NCBI GenBank assembly: GCA_016906335.1
Contig: JADEYG010000015.1
Location: 434,001 to 498,000, forward strand
Reading direction: 5' to 3'
Source: Novakomyces olei
Lineage: Eukaryota > Ascomycota > Novakomycetes > Novakomycetales > Novakomycetaceae
Length of the DNA: 64,000 bases
The first letter of the stretch is position 1. Every line of letters begins with the position of its first letter. A program made the translations under genes and the position numbers. Positions 11,210 to 24,701 of this stretch are shown here, piece after piece. The notes under the pieces are model-generated. The model was not told the origin of the DNA, searched no databases, and saw nothing but the letters and a program-made list of their open reading frames with translations.

Positions 11210-12529
11210 ATGGCAGAGTATGTGAACGGATAATAGCGTTTGCTAAACTATTAGGAAAAAGCCTTTAAAATTTTATGATATTGGGTTCAATGGCATCGGT
11301 AGTCTTGTGGTGTTGACTACAAACTAACAAGGCAAGATAGTGTATACCACGGTTTTTACCACGACAAAAGGCACCATGAGCGTAAGACAGACCGAACCAA
11401 GCGTAGCTAATGCAAAGACGACCTGGAGCAAGTGTTATCGCGAGCCAAGGCGGTTGGTGTACAAAAACTTCTTTTGACAGGCGATGATCTGGAAGGATCG
11501 CGACAGGCTCTTGAGCTGGCCAAGTCTGATGGTAAGCCAATTGGCGATCATTTTTTTTCCCAACGATGCTCGAATGATCTAAATTTAATCGACAATGAAT
11601 TGTAAATTGTGGTTTGTCTGATCTGATAATAGACTCGTATGTTTCTACGGTGGGTGTGCACCCGTGCCGAGCACAGAGTTTTATCGCGGATTTATCTCAA
11701 ACGTCCGAGCTAAAAGCTCTCGCTATTGAGGGCCAGAGATTGGGCAAAGTTCGGGCATGGGGCGAATTAGGGCTTGATTATGACCGAACTCATTTTGCGG
11801 ATATAGAGACACAAAAGCTAGCCTTTCGACACCAATTAGAGGCTGCGGCGACTTTAGACTTGCCTCTATTTCTGCACTGTCGAAGCTCAGTCTCTGATTT
11901 TCTAGACATTTTATCGCCTTTTCTTCCATCACTCCCAAGACGCGGAGTGGTACATTCGTTCACGGGTACCGTTGAAGAAGCGCAAAGGATAATATCTCAT
12001 GGCTTTTATATCGGTATCAATGGATGCTCTGTCCGTGACGAGCAGGGAATAGATGTCGTTAAAGCACTACCGATTGATAAGATCATGTTGGAAACAGGTA
12101 CAATTATTTCAACAGTTCCATAAACATCTATTTCCCTCTTTTTATGCCATTTATTTTGTGTCGGCCAATCTTTGAGTCACGTAGCACTACGCTTTCAAAA
12201 TTACAAGGACTGTTTGACTTGCTTTACACTCACAACTTTTATTACCCTCAATTACGTGATTATGTCGAACTCAAAATCTAATACTAGACGCGCCTTGGTG
12301 TGAGCCGAGACCGAGCCATGCTTCGGCCAAATACCTTTCGTCGTACCCATTGAATGTTTTCGAGTCGGTGAAAAAGGAAAAGTATCGGCCAGATTATATG
12401 GTAAAAGGACGCAACGAGCCCTGTGTGCTTCCACGAATAGCCTGGGTCGTGGCGCAAGTCAAAGGAATACCACTGGACGCTCTGGCGGAGACGGTATGGA
12501 ACAATACAGTACGCGTCTTTAATGAATGA
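11210..12529 (+). CDS. TatD-family metal-dependent deoxyribonuclease
   Basis: Mg-dependent 3'-5' DNase of the TatD/TATDN1 type, linked in eukaryotes to DNA repair and to apoptotic DNA degradation. Proposed exons: 11210-11217, 11255-11284, 11332-11381, 11418-11531, 11633-12097 and 12288-12529; the frame is kept throughout (302 aa). Introns are 37, 47, 36, 101 and 190 nt. Motifs: FYDIG at the start, TVGVHP, the Glu in WGELGLDYDR, the His in LPLFLHCR and in GVVHSFTG, the Asp in ETDAPWC, and KGRNEPC near the end. The junction of exons 2 and 3 is uncertain, because the proposed intron removes the Asn-Leu-Thr normally found after DIG. Exons 4-6 are secure. Confidence 0.8.
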
Positions 12530-14199
12530 AGAATCCGTTGCTACAAATAGATTGCCCATTCATATATCTCTACATATTATTATTTTAATATATACATGTA
12601 TAAAGGTGTGGTAGTGTGAAAGAGTCTGGATGATCAATATATGGCTTAGGCCATCACAGTAGTTGACACGTGCAGAAACCTACTGGACCAGGGTGATTTT
12701 GTAATTTTACACGGCTTTAGAGACGATAAGATAAAGCCTGAACAGAATACAATGCCTATGGAAAAACAAATTCGTTAGCCAGTATCCCGTCAAGCAGACA
12801 ACGCTGCGTCGAATCAGCTGGAGAGTCTCAGAATTGATATTAGCTTGACTCCAACATGGGTTATGGCTAGCAAAAGGAGAATTACGGGCAACGCATTTCT
12901 CTCCGATAGCTGGATTGCCCACAGTTTCCCGGGTCTATTGGCCATTTTTAGTCTATCTTCCACTCCAGATCGTGTGCATTAGACCAATTCGTTAGGCGCA
13001 AGCCCAAACAGTACTCGTGTCCTCCTTTCTAACCCCCTTATCATCTGCAATGGGATAATCAATGTATTAACCTCCTTTTTGAGAATTTTAATCTGTCGCG
13101 CACACGCACACTCCCTGACTTGAGTGGTGCGAGTAATAAATTACAAGCACAGACTATCTATATAGGATTTCCACCAACCATGTCGGGCAAAACCACGGTC
13201 CAGGCACTTTAATTAAACTAGTGAGACTGACAAGCGCAAGCCTTATACTACAATGGCCTCAAAGGCCCTACTCCCGTCGTGCTTCTACACGGGTGGGTAT
13301 AAACACGCGCAAAACAAAAGTGTTTAATTAGACTTGTGATTTGGCGTATATATAGGTGATGTCAAATACGAACAAAAATACACTAAATCTGTCGAATAAA
13401 CTGTACAAGGCAACAAAGTATAAGGCTTATATAATCATTTTGCCACGTGAGAATATGGTTTATGCACATACAGAATTGGGTAATAATCGAATTGCGGCGA
13501 CTAGACACGTACGTAAACCAACGCTCTCCCTATAAATTACTTGTCAATGAGCTCCACATAATATAATACGACGCGTAAACGCGTTACGCGGCGCGCACCT
13601 ACCCAAACGGGATCGAGAAGCTAATCGCACTGAAGGGGCAGACTGTGCCAGGAGTTGATCGCGCGGGCAAAGACTGCAGGCTGAATAATTACAGACGTTT
13701 GGGTTGAGCAACTAGCCAGCGACTGAACCAGATCCTTAGGCCTAACCAGCGCCGGCAAGTCGTAATTCTTGCAGGCACATTGTGAGACGGTCAGGAGCAG
13801 ACAGAGCAAGCCACAGAGCAAGCCACAGAGCAAGCTTCGAGTCTGGCAGCGCAGACTCAACTCAGACAGCCCGGGATCAGACACAGTAGGATTGCTCTAT
13901 TTTTTTATCGTACAGACACGAAAATTAACGTCTTTAGTCTAAGCCAGAGCCAGTCTACCTAATCACGGCTCGCGACTTTGAAGACACGACTACAAATATT
14001 ACGCAAAGCGATTCATGAGCCTAATTGTCGAGAGCCGATCCGCAGCAAAATCTGATTTGAGCTACTGCTGACGGCAGAAACAAAAAAGCAAAAGGCAGAG
14101 AAAAAGTACAGACAGACAAACAACACAGACAGACAAAGGTACAGACAGACAAAAGGTACAGACAGACAAAAAGTACAGACACATTGCCAAAGCAAGAGC
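12530..14199. other. Gene-poor interval with possible gene remnants
   Basis: 1.67 kb. On the plus strand, 12690-12981 is open apart from one TAG near 12776 and reads like coding sequence (RNLLDQGDFVILHG before the stop; TPTWVMASKRRITGNAFLSD after it), but I cannot name a family. At about 13228-13292 a short frame reads GPTPVVLLHGW, like the oxyanion segment of an alpha/beta hydrolase, with no downstream match. A 12-bp tandem (ACAGAGCAAGCC) lies at 13799-13833, and CAGACAGACAAA-type repeats at 14107-14182. Confidence 0.35.
14107..14182. repeat. ACAGACAGACAAA tandem repeat in the AXL2 leader
   Basis: Five or more imperfect units of (GT)ACAGACAGACAAA directly upstream of the AXL2-like start codon, probably in the 5' UTR. 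Confidence 0.8.
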
Positions 14200-15125
14200 A
14201 TGCTGCTACTACTGGCCGGCCTCTGCATGGCAGAGGCCTGCAGAGCAATTTCAGTAGGCTACGCCTTCAATTCGCAGCTGCCGCCGGTAGCACGAGCTGG
14301 CCAAGACTACTATTTCGTACTGTCAAACGAGACGTTTTCCCCACCCACGGCGAACGTGACACTGTCAGCAGGCGCACCGAGCTGGCTCGCCCTTGACGCG
14401 GCCACTCTGTCCCTCAGCGGGCAGCCCACGCAGGCAGACGTGGGGTCGCCCACGTTTACGATTACGGGCACTGACGCAGAGGGCCGAGTGGCGGAGAACG
14501 AGGCTACACTCGTTGTTACGAGCGCAGCAGAGCCACAGGTGCTGCAGCCGCTGGCTCAGCAGTTGGCTCAGCAAGGCCCGATTGACGGGTCTGGAGGCAT
14601 AATCCTGACGGGCAATGAGCCCTTTAATGTCACGTTTGCCAGGGACACGTTTGGGTGGAGTGGCAATGCCGAAGGCAGTTTACAAGGCAATTCAGAGGGC
14701 AATAACAGAGCAGAGCCGTCCTTTTATGGCGTCTCTGGCGATTTCACTCCGCTGCCGCCGTGGATCAGCTTTGACGCTGAGCAGCTGCGGTTCTACGGCA
14801 CAACGCCGTCACGCACGAGTGCTATTGCGCCTCCACAGTATTATACATTCAACCTCGTTGCCTCTTCCACACGTGGGTTCCGTAGCGCTTACGCGTCGTG
14901 GCACATTGCCGTCGGGACACACGCGTTGAGTATTAACGCGACTCACTGGAGCGCCAACGTGTCCTCCAGCAGCGACGCGTTCACGTTTCAGCTGCCACGT
15001 GACTCTGTCCGGCTCGACGGCTCTACTATTGCCGACGGCAATATCTCTTATGTGCAGAGCAACGCGAGCGACTGGCTGCACTTTGACAATGGCACTTGGA
15101 CTCTGAGCGGAGACCCACAATTGTC

Positions 15126-15157
<32 letters not shown>

Positions 15158-16959
15158 CTTCTTCTCCGTCAGAGCAGACTGTCGTTATTGAAGTGCAGGA
15201 CGTGTTTGGGGACAGGATCCAGGCGACAGTGCTCGTACAGGTCCTCACGGGTCTGTTTACGTCAGACTTTAGCAGTGTAAACGCTACCGCCGGCCAAAGG
15301 TTCGAGTACCAGCTCAACAGCTCTCGGCTGCTGGAGGACGCGGCTCCGGACGTGGAAGTGCAGGCCTCGAGCGATGCCAGCTGGCTCTCCTTTGACTCTG
15401 CCAGCCGCACTCTCTCTGGCACGGCTCCTCTGCGGCCGGGCAGTGTCAGCGTCCGCTGGACAGCCGCCTCGGCTTCCATGGGCCGCCGGGATACACGGAA
15501 CCAGACTATCAGTATCGTCCTGCCCGCCCGCCACACGTCCAGCCGGACAAGTCTCAGTACTAGTAGGACTAGTACTGTGACTAGTTCTGTGACTAGTACT
15601 AGTACAAGTACTAGTACAAGTACAGGGACTAGTTCTGTGACTAGTTCTGTGACTAGTCCTGGTGTTGGAGCAGAGGCTGCGAGCCGGGCGGGCACGGCGG
15701 GCCTGAGCACTCGCCAAAAACTGGGCATCGGCCTCGGCGTGTCGCTGCCAAGTGCTGCTATTATCGCCGGCCTACTCGTCTTTTGCCTTTGCTGTAGGCG
15801 TCGGCGGAGCGGATCGTCAGTGGACGGCGCACAAGGATCTGGCAAAGGATCCGGTGGAGGTTTCTACCGCAACCATTCGCCCACCGGCTCAAACACGATG
15901 CCTCCAATCTCTCGGCCGATAGCGACAAAGGACAGTAGGGAGGGGGCTTGGCCGATTGAGGACGAGTCCTGGGATGCGCCCCGGCGGCTGTCTGCCTTGC
16001 AGATCTTTAAAGAAAAGAGCGCAGACTCTCAGCTGTCGGGGTACATTGCCCGTATCCACGAGGGGCCGTACAGTGTGAATAATGGAAATAATGGAAATAC
16101 AAATAATACAAATGCAAATAATACGTACAATACAAATAATACGTACAATTATCCCAACGGCCATCCGCCACTAAGGTCGTGGCGGCGCCAGGCGACTCTG
16201 TCGTCGGACGAGTGGGAACACGATCTGCGTGCGAGCGATCAGAGTCTCGCCACGATTGCTACAAACGAGATTTTCAATGTCCACATGGTCAGCCCGAGAT
16301 CGCCTGAGCTGACGGAGGGACATGTGCCGCCGACGGTAGAGATTATGGGCCCGTCAGACCAAGGCGGAGACGGGATAGCCGCCTCTGAGCGGCAGCCAGA
16401 GCCGCTCAGCCAAGTGTACTCTGGCCAAGGCGTGCCGGCACGGCAGGCGGAGGATAACAGCGATGGCACTATTGGGCCCTATACGTCATCGAGCTCCAAC
16501 AGTGAGCACAATATGGGCAGGGACGCCACCCAGTCCACAATGGCCTCGCACAAGGAATCGATGGCCAGTTCAGCTCAGGGCAACAGTGAAGACTGGACGT
16601 CCTCATACGCAAATTCCTTTACCGAGGGCGACGACAGAGGCGACTACGCATCAGGTAGAGGCAGCAGCAATTCTGCTGCCAACTCTGAAGGAGGCAGAGC
16701 TTTGCTCGCCCGGCAATCAGCCGCTCAGTCTTCCATGGCTTCGTCACACTACCCGCCTAGCATGAGAGAGTCTTGCGCTACAAAGCTCAGCAGGATCAGT
16801 GATATCGACGACGACGATGATGATGATGATGAGAGCGCTAACGACGTTGACCGGTCGAGTTCGTCTTCCGGCTCGCTTTCGTTCGATTTGAGCCAGCATT
16901 CAGACGAGCATGAGGACGACGGAGGTCGCGATAGCAGTGGGAACGTGGCCTTTTTATAG
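14200..16959 (+). CDS. AXL2: AXL2/BUD10-like axial budding transmembrane protein
   Basis: Type I plasma-membrane landmark protein, 919 aa, single exon. It has a signal peptide at residues 1-16 (LLLLAGLCMAEACRA). About four cadherin-like (CADG) domains follow at roughly 18-110, 125-230, 235-345 and 350-440, each with the repeated signature W(L/I)(A/S)(L/F)D...L.G.P. A Ser/Thr stalk (about 445-490) precedes one membrane helix (about 507-531, GVSLPSAAIIAGLLVFCLCC) and a basic stop-transfer RRRRSG. The 390-residue cytoplasmic tail is acidic and Ser-rich, with Asn-rich NNTN and poly-Asp runs. Axl2 marks the axial bud site and interacts with septins and Bud proteins in yeast; in filamentous fungi it acts in septation and conidiation. 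A poly-Ser TTC run lies in the third extracellular domain. No TM-proximal frame problem is seen. Confidence 0.88.
15127..15166. repeat. (TTC)n coding microsatellite
   Basis: About 13 TTC/TCT units encoding a poly-serine run within an extracellular domain of the AXL2-like protein. Confidence 0.9.
15555..15660. repeat. ACTAGT-rich coding repeat (Ser/Thr stalk)
   Basis: Degenerate repeats of ACTAGT, ACAAGT and TCTGTG encode alternating Thr/Ser/Val in the stalk, a likely O-mannosylated segment. Confidence 0.8.
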
Positions 16960-17279
16960 AGGAAACCGCGAAAAGTTTTGGTTTTGGTTTTGATGTTGTT
17001 GGAATAATACCCAAAGTTGTTTGAGAGACTAGTATACATACCCAAAGATTTAGATACATATAATATTGCCTGATGCTGAAATTTAATCGACTTGCTTGAA
17101 TTTCTAGATTTTGAATACAGAGTAAGAGCGCCACTTGTATCAAACTTATAAATAAATTAATGATTTAAAAAAAAAATTAGCCACTCCATTATAACACAGA
17201 TAGGTACACCAGAATGATCTTGCCTAGTCGAAGCGCTCCTTTGCAATCGACAAGAGCCAAAATCGTTTGAGCCAACTCT
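16960..17279. other. Convergent 3' regions AXL2/NIT2
   Basis: 320 bp. Terminator regions of two converging genes; poly-A tract near 17165. Confidence 0.5.
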
Positions 17280-17675
17280 CTAGAAAGACAGTCTGTACAA
17301 ATCGTCTCGTCTCTGCAGCGGCATATGCGACCGGACAGTACGCACAGTATCGAGATTAACGTCACATAAACAGAATCCATTCTTATCTGCCACGTCTGAC
17401 ATTTGTGCGACAACGGTTCCCCATGGATCAATCACCATAGCGTGGCCATAGCTGCGTCTCTTTTCATTATGCTGTCCTATTTGGGCAGCGGCTATAACGT
17501 AGCATTGAGTCTCAATGGCTCTTGCCCGCAGTAGTACTTCCCAGTGAGCAGCTCCTGTTTTTTCCGTGAAAGCAGAGGGGAAAGTGAGAATTTCAGCTCC
17601 TCTCTGACGCAGAGCTAGAGAAATTTCGGGGAAACGGAGCTGAATTTGGTTATTATTTTGAAGACATGAATAAAA

Positions 17676-17758
<83 letters not shown>

Positions 17759-18541
17759 AAAGGACAATATTAATAAAATAAATTTGGAAACGAAAATAAT
17801 TATTGATTAATAAAGGATTATGCTCAATTGTATCTCAACATAGTGATTCAAACACATACGTCGAAACAAATCAAAAGCCCAACGTTCCCAATAGCGGAAG
17901 CCACACTTGTTCCTATATCGTTGCCCCGTGCAGTAGAACGTGATTCCATAAGAATCGGACCGTTTTCAATGTTCACATCAAATAAATGTAATTTTTCATA
18001 AGTGCGAGCAATCACTCCATCAACGTCAATGAAAAGTGCTCGATTCACGATCTTTGACTTGTCTGTATCACAGGGCGCGTGTACGCCAATGTTTACCTGA
18101 ACTTTCGAGTCTCGAGCTTGCTGACAAATTCCTTCTACAAATGCAAAAGTATCGGCAGAGTAAGTCAAATCATGAGATTCTTGAGCCTGATTTTTGTGAA
18201 TAAAATTGTTATATTCAAAAGGCAACTCGTGTTAAATGGACTTGCATACATTAGTAGCGATAAAATCGCTGGCTTCCGGCAGAAATACACACTGTTTAAA
18301 AAGTGTTTAGCAAACAATTGACGATACTAACGTAGTTTGTTCTCATGCCTGATTATAATGATTTTTTATTTTCATTAATCCTTTGCGGTTTGTTCATACT
18401 TTTGCTCCACTCTGGGCTGCCTGTCGTATAAGCCTCTGGCACAATCCCAGATTGCTTGTAATTGACCGGGTAGACGTGATCTATAATTAAGCCTCTCAAT
18501 TGTGACAGCTTATTTACCTGACACACTGCCGCTAGTACCAT
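17280..18541 (-). CDS. NIT2: Nitrilase-superfamily deaminated glutathione amidase
   Basis: Metabolite-repair amidase that hydrolyses deaminated glutathione, the Nit1 branch of mammals and yeast Nit2. Five exons on the minus strand: 18541-18518, 18480-18400, 18291-18250, 18186-17860 and 17639-17280; 277 aa. All junctions are GT-AG and in frame. The nitrilase triad is complete: Glu in FLPEASDF, Lys in YEKLHLFD and Cys in LICFDLRFPE, the last spanning the exon 4/5 junction. Further family blocks are LTFPSAFTEKTGAAHWE, RARAIETQCYV and SYGHAMVIDPWG. Exon 1 encodes only MVLAAVCQ. Intron 4 is unusually long (220 nt) because it contains a TTTA repeat. Confidence 0.93.
17671..17759. repeat. (AATA)n microsatellite in NIT2 intron 4
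   Basis: About 22 AAAT/AATA units on the plus strand, TTTA in the sense direction of the NIT2 gene. Confidence 0.95.
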
Positions 18542-19272
18542 TGCCGCTTAGCGTTAATTCGGTCGCGGGTTGCAGCAGATTGAGTGTTTGAAGAATGACA
18601 TCAAGTCTACACTAAAATAATAATAATAATAGTAAAATAGTTATTTACTAATTTGCTGTTTACTGTCTAATACAAGTTGTGGTAGTCTATGAGCTTCATA
18701 TTACACGTTGAATAAAATAAAATAAATAATATACTGCGATGTCGTATCACTCCTCTAGCTGTAGCACGGTAATATGACCCTTCTATGATCCTATGATGAT
18801 TCATGAAACTATAATGACCAATTATAATTCATACGCAGTTCATATAAACCATAAAATACATATTTCCTTTAGCTTTTCTCCACGACTATACCTGCCAAAA
18901 ATTGCCTTCTTTCGGGAAACATGATATCTTTTAAGAAGCTTTCTTCCGGTGAATCGAGCAATAGCTGTTTTTCGAACAAGAAAATAAAAACCATTATATA
19001 AGAATACAGGTTATTCCGCCAATAAAAAGGAAAATAAAGACAATGATACGAAACGATAATAATCATAGAGCAATCAATAATAAATATCAACAACTATAAT
19101 AGAAGAAAAGAATAAGCAGAGAAACAAAACAGGGAAAAAACAAAGAATGATATAATAGCCAGCAAACGACAAATTCTCTTATTTCTTCACCCATAGCGAT
19201 GTTACGTCATATATAAAAAAATAAAACAGAAACCACAAACAGATTCAGAGCGCTTTCTTCACATGCGCAAAT
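18542..19272. other. Intergenic NIT2 promoter / PTC2 3' end
   Basis: 730 bp, AT-rich, nothing coding supported. Confidence 0.5.
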
Positions 19273-21465
19273 TTAACTCTTGCTCTCCTCTGCCTCCTGG
19301 TCGTCAATCACCTGTTGCATAGAAGCCCCGACGGAAACAATTTCATCCGAATCCGCAAGCAGCTCGGTTCCGTCCGGCAAAGTGATAATTTTTCCCTTCT
19401 TATTTCCTTGCTTTGACTGGCTGAGACCCGGCGAAGGCGCAGCTCCCATATCGTACTCTTGATGTTCCTCCTCAACTGATTCCTCATGGTTGGCAGCTAT
19501 TTCGGGTTCGCCATTGCTGTCCTCATCACCAACGACGCCCGCGTCTTCGTCAGAGTCTTGTTCATTTGTCGTGCTATATACTGCTTGTGGGTCGGATTCT
19601 CCATGATGATAACCGGGTCCAAGCATTTCAGCTGTTCATATCAGCAAGACGAGTTATAGATGAGATTTTAAAAATATAGAATAATGTAAATAGTATCGTA
19701 TTTAATTGCCATTTCATATAAAGCCTAAAATGAAACCAGTCCATATAGTATGGCTGAAATAATTTAACATGTAGGCAAACATAATGAAAACAAAATTATT
19801 ACTCAGAAAAAAAAAATTAGAAAAATAAGAAATAAATAAAAAAGAAACTAATATTATACTGGCAAAAAATTATTGACAATTAGACATACCATAAGAAGGA
19901 GGCGCTACTGGACCATCACCTTTCTCAACTCGATCCGCTACTAGATTGTACCATTCCTCTTTTGTTCGGTTCTGCAATAATGCTACGATGACCACAGTCA
20001 TGTTGTCGCAACCGATACCACCCATTTCTGCTGTAGCCGAGATGCAATTGTCCATCAGGTTTTCTGCTACGCTCTCAAGAGGCATTTTGGCGGCAATACC
20101 CCGCCGAACGAATTCAATAACCTCCTGTGAACTCTTACAATCCCAGATACCATCACAAGCCAGTACCACAAATTCGTCGTCTTCCGTTATAATGTGCTCA
20201 ATAACATCCGGGTAAGCTGCAAGTTAGAGAATATCATTAATGATAGAATAAACTAAGAAAAGCAGGAGATACGTTGTATTAAAGCAAAACGAATAAATTG
20301 GAATGAGTTGGGCGAATGCAAGAAACAATGCCCAAATTCAGAACGAACAAAAACCCTATTACTAAATTAGAAAGCAATGCACTTACCCGTTACAACTTGT
20401 CTTTCTGGCGGTAAATCCTTATTCCTTTTGAACTCAAAATCACCAATTGCTCGTGACAAAGCAAGATTTCCTACATAGTCAGCATCTAGGCTATAACCGC
20501 TTCTCGGTACCATTGACTCGGCCAAAATCTACGAATCCACCGGCCATCACAATTCTATTTTTTTCTGCTTCATTTTGCGGTTTATGGTCGTAGGACAACG
20601 GCTTTGCTCGACCCCGTGATCCGAGAACGGTGCGCGAATCACCAGCGTTAGCCTTTCAATTAGTACGGTAACGAATGGATGTAAGGATAAAATATAATAA
20701 AACAAAACAAAACAAAACAAAAAAAAAAAAATAGAAACACATTAGAGAAAATAAGGGCATCCTTACGCAATATATTTTGTTTTCTGGTGTAATGAGTATA
20801 GTCGTAGCCGTACATCCCGATGGATCAGACTGTAGAGTATCGTCAGCTAAAATTGCTTCGTCCGTGTGAATAAACGCCTGCTCTAGTGCTGTAGCATAAT
20901 CACCAGCGGAAAAAGCCTTTTCGTTGCTCAAGATTTTGCAAAGGTTGACACCACAGTAGCTCGCTACCCGAGAACCTTGAATCGTTAGAACTGTATTAGA
21001 GTGCTGATAGTAAAGCGACGGCAGCAAAAACAAAGGGCAATGAAAAGTACGATAAATTGAAGAGGAAAATAGAGCGATAGAACAAGAAAAAGTAACAGAA
21101 GCGGAAAGTCTTCAGCAATACATTGCTCATAGACTTGAACCGATCTGTAAACAAATTACGGGCATCTTCACTATATGATCGGCCGACATTAATTTAAAAC
21201 AAAACGCCAAAAGAACGGTGAGCCAAAAAAAAAGGTCTGTGAATAGCTGCAAGCACGGCCTACCTCCATGTCCGTCAAAAACAGCAAAGAAACTCATCTT
21301 GTCCGCATCCGGACCCGAGGCCTTTGGAACTGAAAGTACAGTAGAGTGAGCGTCCTCCATCGAGATTCTCCACCCCTGCATGCCCGACGCCCCGTACGCG
21401 TAGAATTCGTTTTCGCCATGGATCGAGTCCTTCGACGTTACTGGCTCGGAGAGTGTCTGACCCAT
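19273..21465 (-). CDS. PTC2: PP2C-type serine/threonine phosphatase (Ptc2/Ptc3-like)
   Basis: Mn/Mg-dependent protein phosphatase that counteracts stress MAP kinase and DNA-checkpoint signalling in yeasts. Six exons: 21465-21264, 20975-20767, 20652-20511, 20470-20387, 20216-19890 and 19631-19273; 440 aa with the frame intact at every junction. It starts [10 protein letters not shown], then [17 protein letters not shown] (family start MQGWR..MEDAH) and the metal-binding [49 protein letters not shown] and [12 protein letters not shown] follow in order. The last exon encodes an acidic, Glu/Asp-rich tail of about 115 residues typical of Ptc2/3. Introns of 60-290 nt carry A-rich simple sequence. 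Confidence 0.94.
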
Positions 21466-22503
21466 TGTTTTGTCAAATCAACCTTTAAATGTGAACAGTC
21501 GCGAGTGACGGCGAAGAAGTACACGTCCACCCAAGGTGGATTATTGATTGATATACGAGTCTCAATATATCAGATTTACCATTATTATGTTTTAGGATTC
21601 AGTAATATGGAACGCATATTTCTTCACTGTGGCCTCACGCACACTCGACATTGTATATACGCGCAAGTATATGCGTTATGTATGCGTTATGCTTGTATAT
21701 GTATGTATATGCGTATGTAATGAGCACGTAAGCCAAAGCTCGCTACGCGCGCATAACTTGGAAAGGCGGCGGGTTAAAAGAATGACATATATGCGGGTAT
21801 TATATTATTAATATTGTTTCTACATTATTAATTTTATTTTTAATCAATATCGAGGCCATACATATTTACTCCTCAATTATTATAAATATGTAATTATAAT
21901 ATTTGTTATCGAGAGTACCGCTTCCATATCCCACACGCCTGTTTGCGGACTACGCAGCCATCTCAAATAACCCTCAATCCTTTTTAATACGAGACTTTAT
22001 TATGAACATAAAAAAGCTTTCTTGACTTACAATGTGAATGAGGGTGTAAGCGCAGCAGTACTAAATCTAATCAACATAGGGCGGTGTACTCGGTACCCAT
22101 GATACTTTTTGATTGACGATGATGACAAGGCTCATATTTATATATATATATATGAATATTTTCACAAATATTTACCAATAAAACTCACGATATGTCGTCT
22201 GCTGGGCGTAGATTTGTTGCTGTTATGTTGTGCCAATTTAATATCTATACAAGACAACTAGTAATAAAGCAAGAAAAATTGACAATAAAGTTGAGCAGAG
22301 CAAAACAGATGAAGATAAAGTTAAATAAGTAAAAAATGAAACGAAATTAAATTTAAGCTTTCAAAGGCCCCTTCCACGTTGAAAGAATCACAATTCAGCG
22401 CTGCGCATAATACTTGTATAGACAAGCAAAATTAAAAAAGTAGAAAGTTATAACAACTGAGCATTCTCCAACGCAAGTTATTTACTACTATAATCGCTTG
22501 CAT
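21466..22503. other. Intergenic, AT-rich
   Basis: 1.04 kb between the PTC2 start and the VPS4 stop. GTATATGC/TATGCGT-type repeats at 21660-21720; no gene seen. Confidence 0.5.
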
Positions 22504-24437
<1,934 letters not shown>

Positions 24438-24701
24438 TGCCGTCTGAGAGCAATGTGCTAAATCAGAACTTCAGACTCAAGTTGACTAAGATGCTCGCTA
24501 TTTGGGTAAAAGCAACGAGATTAATATGTAAACTAATCAATGCTATTATTGTGCATTTGTACTATTTTAGCCATAGCGATATAAAATATAGTAAGATATT
24601 AGAAGATTGTAATGTATTTGATAGATAGCCATTATGTAGACAAATAACGTCTCGACTCGTCATAATTGTCTACTAATTTCACATCACAAGGCTGTCCTTC
24701 G
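24438..24701. promoter_or_regulatory. Bidirectional promoter VPS4/VFA1
   Basis: 264 bp between the two start codons, no other gene. Must hold both promoters. I see no strong TATA box, only AT-rich segments around 24540-24630. Confidence 0.6.

Noticed and set aside
13621-13884. Minus-strand frame with a Leu/Cys-rich start (GLLCGLLCLLL)
   Set aside because: The apparent signal-like sequence comes from a 12-bp tandem repeat; the rest has no family features.
15048-15845. 265-codon minus-strand frame opposite AXL2
   Set aside because: It is the complement of the Ser-rich AXL2 coding sequence; poly-Glu and Val/Leu runs mirror the repeats, with no family features.
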